Of a DNA stretch of 64,000 nt, positions 60,356 through 64,000 are shown in pieces; the stretch's first letter is position 1; every line of letters starts with the position of its first letter. The DNA is from CAJXII01 sp965242915 (GTDB taxonomy: Bacteria; Campylobacterota; Campylobacteria; Campylobacterales; Arcobacteraceae). Below the pieces are notes generated by a model that was not told the origin of the DNA, searched no databases, and saw only the letters and a program-made list of their open reading frames with translations. The position numbers and the translations under genes are program-made. Location of the stretch: NCBI GenBank assembly GCA_965242915.1, contig CBDETN010000028.1:248001-312000 (forward strand). The letters run 5' to 3'.

Positions 60356-60433
60356 CTCGTTCCCACTCTCTCGAGTGGAAATATATATGTTAATATTATG
60401 AATGTGTTCCCACTTGGGAGAGTGGGAACAAGT
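60356..60433. repeat. REP-like palindrome pair
   Basis: CGTTCCCACTCTCTCGAGTGG and GTTCCCACTTGGGAGAGTGGGAAC hairpins, separated by ~30 bp, are related to those at 27122. They fill the gap between hisZ and the aminotransferase gene. A similar half lies at 62452-62466, cut by the IS1182 element. Confidence 0.7.
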
Positions 60434-60440
60434 TGCATCA

Positions 60441-61541
60441 TTATACAAAGTATGCCTCCATGAAAATTTTATTTGCAGTACCGTCAAATTCTCTAATACC
60501 CAAATCAGACATAGCTTTTTCAATTGCATTTACTACCCAGACAGCTTCAAAATCTTCTACTAATCCCATATGATTAATTCTAAAGATTTTACCTTTTAAA
60601 TGATCCTGTCCGCCTGCGATATTTATATTGTATTTTTCTTTTAAAAGTTTTCGCAAAGCATTTGAATCTTCTGTGTAAATAGTAGTCATAGCATGTGCAG
60701 GAGTTTTTGGATAAATTTTAAGTCCAATAGACTCTAATGCTTTTCTTGTAGCATCTGCTCGAACTGCTGTTCTATAATACAGATGATTAAAGCCATCTTC
60801 TTTGATTTTCTCTAAAATTGCACCAAGTCCAATGATTAAAGTTGTAGCTGCTGTGTATGCTGTTGTATTTTGCTTTTGCTTTTTAATTTCACTTAAAAGA
60901 TTAAAATAATATCCCGCTGGTTTTTTTCCAATTTTTGCTATTGCCTTGTCACTAAATCCTATCATAGAAAGTCCTGGAGGAAGCATTAAAGCTTTTTGAC
61001 TTCCAGTAATTAAAGCATCTATATTTGTAGTGTCGATTTTCTCAACACCAACAGCAGTTATGCCGTCAGCAACGATCATAATATCAGGATTGATTTGTTT
61101 AACAAGCTTGGCAATTTGCTCAACAGGATGTCGCAACCCTCCGGCACTTTCACAAATCTGGATAAATACAGCATCGATTTTTTGGTCAGCTTTAACAGTA
61201 TTTATAATATCTTCAGCAGATGCAGGTGTATCCCACTCATATTTTAATTCAGTATATTCTATATTATGCGCATCACAAATCTTTCCAAATCTTTCACCAA
61301 ATTTACCTGCATTTATTGTCAGTGCTTTTGAGTGAGTTAAATTTGTAACACAAGCTTCCATAGCACCGGTTCCACTTGAAGCCAGCATAACACATTCCGG
61401 CATATCTAAAAGTTCTAAAAGTAAATTTTTTGTTTTTTCAAAAATTGCTTCAAATTCTGGTGTTCTATGATGTAATGTCAAATCCGCCATAGCAGTTCGT
61501 ACAAATTCTGGTACTGGAGTTGGTCCTGGTGTTAATAACAT
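60441..61541 (-). CDS. Class V aminotransferase (serine-pyruvate/alanine-glyoxylate type)
   Basis: 366 residues from the ATG at 61541, two codons after a TTG that could also serve. LTPGPTPVPEFVRTAM, ASSGTGAMEACVTNL, HPVEQIAKL, IVADGITAVGVE and GSQKALMLPPGLSM (PLP Lys) are typical. Likely uses glyoxylate or pyruvate with serine or alanine; exact substrates not readable. AGGAT site. Confidence 0.9.
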   Translation of the reverse strand: MLLTPGPTPVPEFVRTAMADLTLHHRTPEFEAIFEKTKNLLLELLDMPECVMLASSGTGAMEACVTNLTHSKALTINAGKFGERFGKICDAHNIEYTELKYEWDTPASAEDIINTVKADQKIDAVFIQICESAGGLRHPVEQIAKLVKQINPDIMIVADGITAVGVEKIDTTNIDALITGSQKALMLPPGLSMIGFSDKAIAKIGKKPAGYYFNLLSEIKKQKQNTTAYTAATTLIIGLGAILEKIKEDGFNHLYYRTAVRADATRKALESIGLKIYPKTPAHAMTTIYTEDSNALRKLLKEKYNINIAGGQDHLKGKIFRINHMGLVEDFEAVWVVNAIEKAMSDLGIREFDGTANKIFMEAYFV

Positions 61542-61717
61542 AAACAAATCCTAAAAATTTTATTCATAGCGAAGGGCATATCTAAAATAAAACTTTTAGA
61601 CACACCCTTTCATATTTATCCATTGTATCTAAAAAATAGTTAAAAATAGTTAAATAAATTATAAATATATTTGATTTCATTAGAAAATAGAATACTCTTT
61701 AAACTAATATAAAGTTC

Positions 61718-61744
61718 TTTTAGGATAAGCTCCAAGTCCTAAAA
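61718..61744 (+). promoter_or_regulatory. Hairpin in the rpmI leader
   Basis: TTTTAGGA / TCCTAAAA stem of 8 bp with an 11-nt loop, 30 bp upstream of rpmI. It may take part in ribosomal protein autoregulation. No infC precedes rpmI here, so the leader differs from the classical L20 operon. Confidence 0.35.
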
Positions 61745-61774
61745 TACAAAACTTATGAAAGGAGATTCAAGATA

Positions 61775-61972
61775 ATGCCAAAGATGAAGTCTAACAGTGG
61801 TGCACTAAAAAGATTTAAAATTAAGAAAAATGGTTCTATTAAAAGAGGAAGTGCTTTTAGAAGCCATATTTTAACTAAAAAGTCTCAAGAGAGAAAAGTT
61901 GATCTTAGAGGACCACAAACTGTAAAAGCTTGTGATACTACACGAGTAAAAAGAATGTTGTGTAAAGCTTAA
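61775..61972 (+). CDS. rpmI: 50S ribosomal protein L35
   Basis: 65 residues, basic, PKMKSNSGALKRFKIKKNGS followed by KRGSAFRSHILTKKSQERK, typical of bL35. Ends with SVKRMLCKA-type RVKRMLCKA. Good AAAGGAG site. Operon with rplT 110 bp downstream. Confidence 0.97.
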   Translation: MPKMKSNSGALKRFKIKKNGSIKRGSAFRSHILTKKSQERKVDLRGPQTVKACDTTRVKRMLCKA

Positions 61973-62081
61973 TAGCTTTACATTTTTGTCCTCCATGTAA
62001 AAATGGACAAGTTTGGTGCAAAAAGCACTAACACCAAAATATCTAATAATAGTATATTTATGGTAAAGAAAGGAAAATAAT

Positions 62082-62438
62082 ATGCCTAGAGTAAAAACTG
62101 GTACGGTAAGAAGAGCGAGACACAAAAAAATCCTTAAAATGGCTAAGGGTTTCTATAGTGGTCGAAGAAAACATTTTAGAAAAGCAAAAGAAGCAGTTGA
62201 ACATGCTTTAGTATATGCTTACAGAGATAGAAGACAGAAAAAAAGAGAATTTAGAAAACTTTGGATTATCAGAATCAATGCGGCTTGTAGATTAAATGAT
62301 TTAAGTTATTCAAGATTTATGAATGGTCTTAAATTAGCTGAGATTGAATTAGATAGAAAAATCTTAGCTGATATGGCTATGAATGATGCTGAATCATTTG
62401 CAGGCTTAGTAGAAAGTGCTAAAAAAGCTTTAGCGTAG
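62082..62438 (+). CDS. rplT: 50S ribosomal protein L20
   Basis: 118 residues, bL20: PRVKTGTVRRARHKKILKMA, GFYSGRRKHFRKAKEAVEHA, RDRRQKKREFRKLWI and YSRFMNGL. The 110-bp gap after rpmI can fold into small hairpins (e.g. TCCAT-6 nt-ATGGA, ~61990-62010) that may be an L20 control site. Confidence 0.98.
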   Translation: MPRVKTGTVRRARHKKILKMAKGFYSGRRKHFRKAKEAVEHALVYAYRDRRQKKREFRKLWIIRINAACRLNDLSYSRFMNGLKLAEIELDRKILADMAMNDAESFAGLVESAKKALA

Positions 62439-62464
62439 CACTAACATCTAGTTCCCATACTCCC

Positions 62465-64000
62465 GAGACTGTGAAATAACTATATTTACAGTCTCAATAT
62501 AATAAAAAAATACACTATAATTTCATCAAATACAAATCAATATTTTGATATAATAATATCATATAAAGCCATATACAATAGGCTTTAAAAGGTATTTTAT
62601 GACTACTAAATATAAACAAGGTCAAGAAAGAAATCAACCACAATTATTTCCACCAAGTATTGATGATTATGTAGATGAAGATAATAGTGTAAGAGTAATA
62701 GAATCATATGTAAATATATTGGATTTAGAAAAATTAGGATTTGATGATACTAGAAAAAGTGATAGGATAGATGGTCAGAAAGCTTATAATCCATCATTAC
62801 TATTAAAGATATATATCTATGGATATATAAATAAAATTAGAAGCAGTAGAGCTTTAGAAAAAGAGATTAAAAGAAATATAGAACTAATATGGTTAACTTC
62901 TGGATTAACACCAAGCTATCATACAATTGCGGACTTTAGAAAAAATAATCCAAAAGCTTTAAAACAAGTATTTAAAGAATTTGTACTATTGTGTAAAAAT
63001 GTTAATTTAATAGGAGATGGTATAAAAGCTTTAGATGGTGCATTTTTAAGAGCTAATGCTTCTAAAAATCAACTTATTATGAAAAAAACTTTAGATAAAG
63101 ATTTAACTAAAGTTGAAGATGAGATAGAGAAATATTTAAAGCTATTAGAGTTTTCAGATAAACAAATACAACCATTAACTATAACTAGTAAATTACCTAA
63201 AGATTTAAGAAAATTAAAATATCAACAAAAAGAGTTATCAAATAATTTAAAATTATTAGAAAAGTTAAATAAAACTCAATATAATAAAACAGACCCTGAT
63301 GCAACTTTAATGAAAAAACCATCACATAACCTTATGGCTTATAATTCACAAATAGTAGTAGATAGTACATTTAAATTTATAGTGGCTACTAATATATCTA
63401 CAAAAGGTAATGATTTCAATCAACTTCATAAAATGTCACAAGAAACTAAAGAAAATCTAGAAGTTAATAAATTAGATATAGTAGCTGATACAGGATATTA
63501 TAGTGGTAAAGAATTTAAAAAGTGTGTTGAAGATAATATTAATGCAATAGTTCCAGAAGCTAATAAGCAACAAGCACAAATAGATAAAGGTAAGTTTCCA
63601 AAAGATAAATTTAATTATGATAAAGAAAATGATTGTTATATTTGTCCTAATAATAAACAATTAAATAAAAGAGCTACCATACAAATAAAAAATAATAAAA
63701 TTAGTTTTAAATATACAGGAACAAGTCTAGTATGTAAAGCTTGTCCGTTAAAAGATAAATGTATTCCAACTAAAACACCGTATAAACAACTATATAGATG
63801 GGAATATGAACATATTACAGAACAACATAATAAAAAAATGAAAATACAAGAATATAAAGATATAGTTAAAAAAAGAGGTTCAATAGTTGAACATCCATTT
63901 GGAACTATAAAAAGAACACTTGGATGGGATCATTTTTTAGTAAGAGGTAAAAATAAAGTATCAGGTGAAAATGCCTTGATAATGTTTACCTATAATTTTA
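62465..64000 (+). mobile_element. IS1182-family element, right end outside window
   Basis: Left end GAGACTGTGAAATA is followed by the inverted TATTTACAGTCTC, giving a hairpin tip. It interrupts a REP-like palindrome (GTTCCCATACTCCCGAG). The transposase gene starts 134 bp inside. Confidence 0.8.
62599..64000 (+). CDS. IS1182-family transposase, C-terminus outside window
   Basis: At least 467 codons are open to the right edge. The N-terminal DUF772-like part (FPPSIDDYVDEDNSVRVIES) is followed by a DDE core: ALDGAFLRANASKN (first D), IVADTGYYSGKEFKKC (second D), Cys-rich CYICPNN and CKACPLKDKC, and HPFGTIKRTLGWDHFLVRG with the third acidic region nearby. It has no frameshift, unlike the remnant at 18034. 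Probably active or recently so. Confidence 0.9.
   Translation, partial: MTTKYKQGQERNQPQLFPPSIDDYVDEDNSVRVIESYVNILDLEKLGFDDTRKSDRIDGQKAYNPSLLLKIYIYGYINKIRSSRALEKEIKRNIELIWLTSGLTPSYHTIADFRKNNPKALKQVFKEFVLLCKNVNLIGDGIKALDGAFLRANASKNQLIMKKTLDKDLTKVEDEIEKYLKLLEFSDKQIQPLTITSKLPKDLRKLKYQQKELSNNLKLLEKLNKTQYNKTDPDATLMKKPSHNLMAYNSQIVVDSTFKFIVATNISTKGNDFNQLHKMSQETKENLEVNKLDIVADTGYYSGKEFKKCVEDNINAIVPEANKQQAQIDKGKFPKDKFNYDKENDCYICPNNKQLNKRATIQIKNNKISFKYTGTSLVCKACPLKDKCIPTKTPYKQLYRWEYEHITEQHNKKMKIQEYKDIVKKRGSIVEHPFGTIKRTLGWDHFLVRGKNKVSGENALIMFTYNF

Noticed and set aside
1..64000. CRISPR arrays, tRNA or rRNA genes
   Set aside because: No regularly spaced direct repeats and no cloverleaf or rRNA-like conserved stretch were seen by eye; a tRNAscan or Infernal run would settle it.

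Overview
The window is AT-rich, densely packed bacterial DNA. Its core gene order (lpxB-fabZ-lpxA-clpX-mreB-mreC, carA next to a DUF507 gene and purA, rpmI-rplT) and the shape of the proteins point to a Campylobacterota chromosome, most like the Arcobacter/Sulfurimonas group. This assignment comes from gene content and composition only; no rRNA or tRNA gene was seen.

1-10938: metal uptake. feoAB, then two further leftward operons. One (5370 down to 2024) holds a flavodoxin, a periplasmic binding protein, a Spy-like periplasmic protein and four small proteins I do not recognise. The other (9052 down to 5474) holds a 54-residue protein, a Fur-family regulator, a FeoB-associated Cys-rich membrane peptide, an ABC ATPase, a large membrane partner and a CopD-like protein. 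A rightward Fur / DUF1007 / NicO operon diverges from it. All three leftward units start with the same layout: two TTGATA-N5-TATCAA-type palindromes, centred about 27-35 and 85-88 bp upstream of the first start codon. This looks like an iron- or metal-repressed stimulon.

10926-15804: housekeeping genes (aldehyde dehydrogenase, glycine-zipper protein, ilvE, SPFH protein, hisIE).

15813-21470: a scar of nested mobile DNA. It holds IS256 ends and a C-terminal transposase fragment, IS1182-type ends and a broken transposase, an IS21-type element with intact istB and ruined istA, and between them integron-type gene cassettes (trypsin-like protease; LysE/RhtB exporter) with recognisable attC sites but no integron integrase in view.

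21473-38947: ParE/RHH toxin-antitoxin, a two-component system, an AAA+ ATPase with endonuclease IV, a divergent ATP-sulfurylase-like protein, queH, lipid A/fatty acid genes, clpX, mreBC, riboflavin synthase, a Zur-like regulator divergent from a His-rich ZnuA with two shared operators, and mnmG.

38987-54899: an accessory, defence-like island. It contains a 569-residue unknown protein, a zinc-ribbon membrane protein divergent from a small XRE regulator with paired operators, a tyrosine recombinase, a BcgI-like two-gene restriction-modification system, a hypothetical gene, a DUF2779 N-terminal stub, a 1169-residue SMC/MukB/JetC-like ATPase whose upstream partner was cut off by an IS21 end, a complete IS3-family element inside older IS debris, a wHTH regulator whose downstream partner was also cut off, a Y-family polymerase and a DEDDh exonuclease.

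54986-64000: core genes again (carA, DUF507, purA, hisZ, class V aminotransferase, rpmI, rplT), ending in a full-looking IS1182-family transposase that runs off the right edge.
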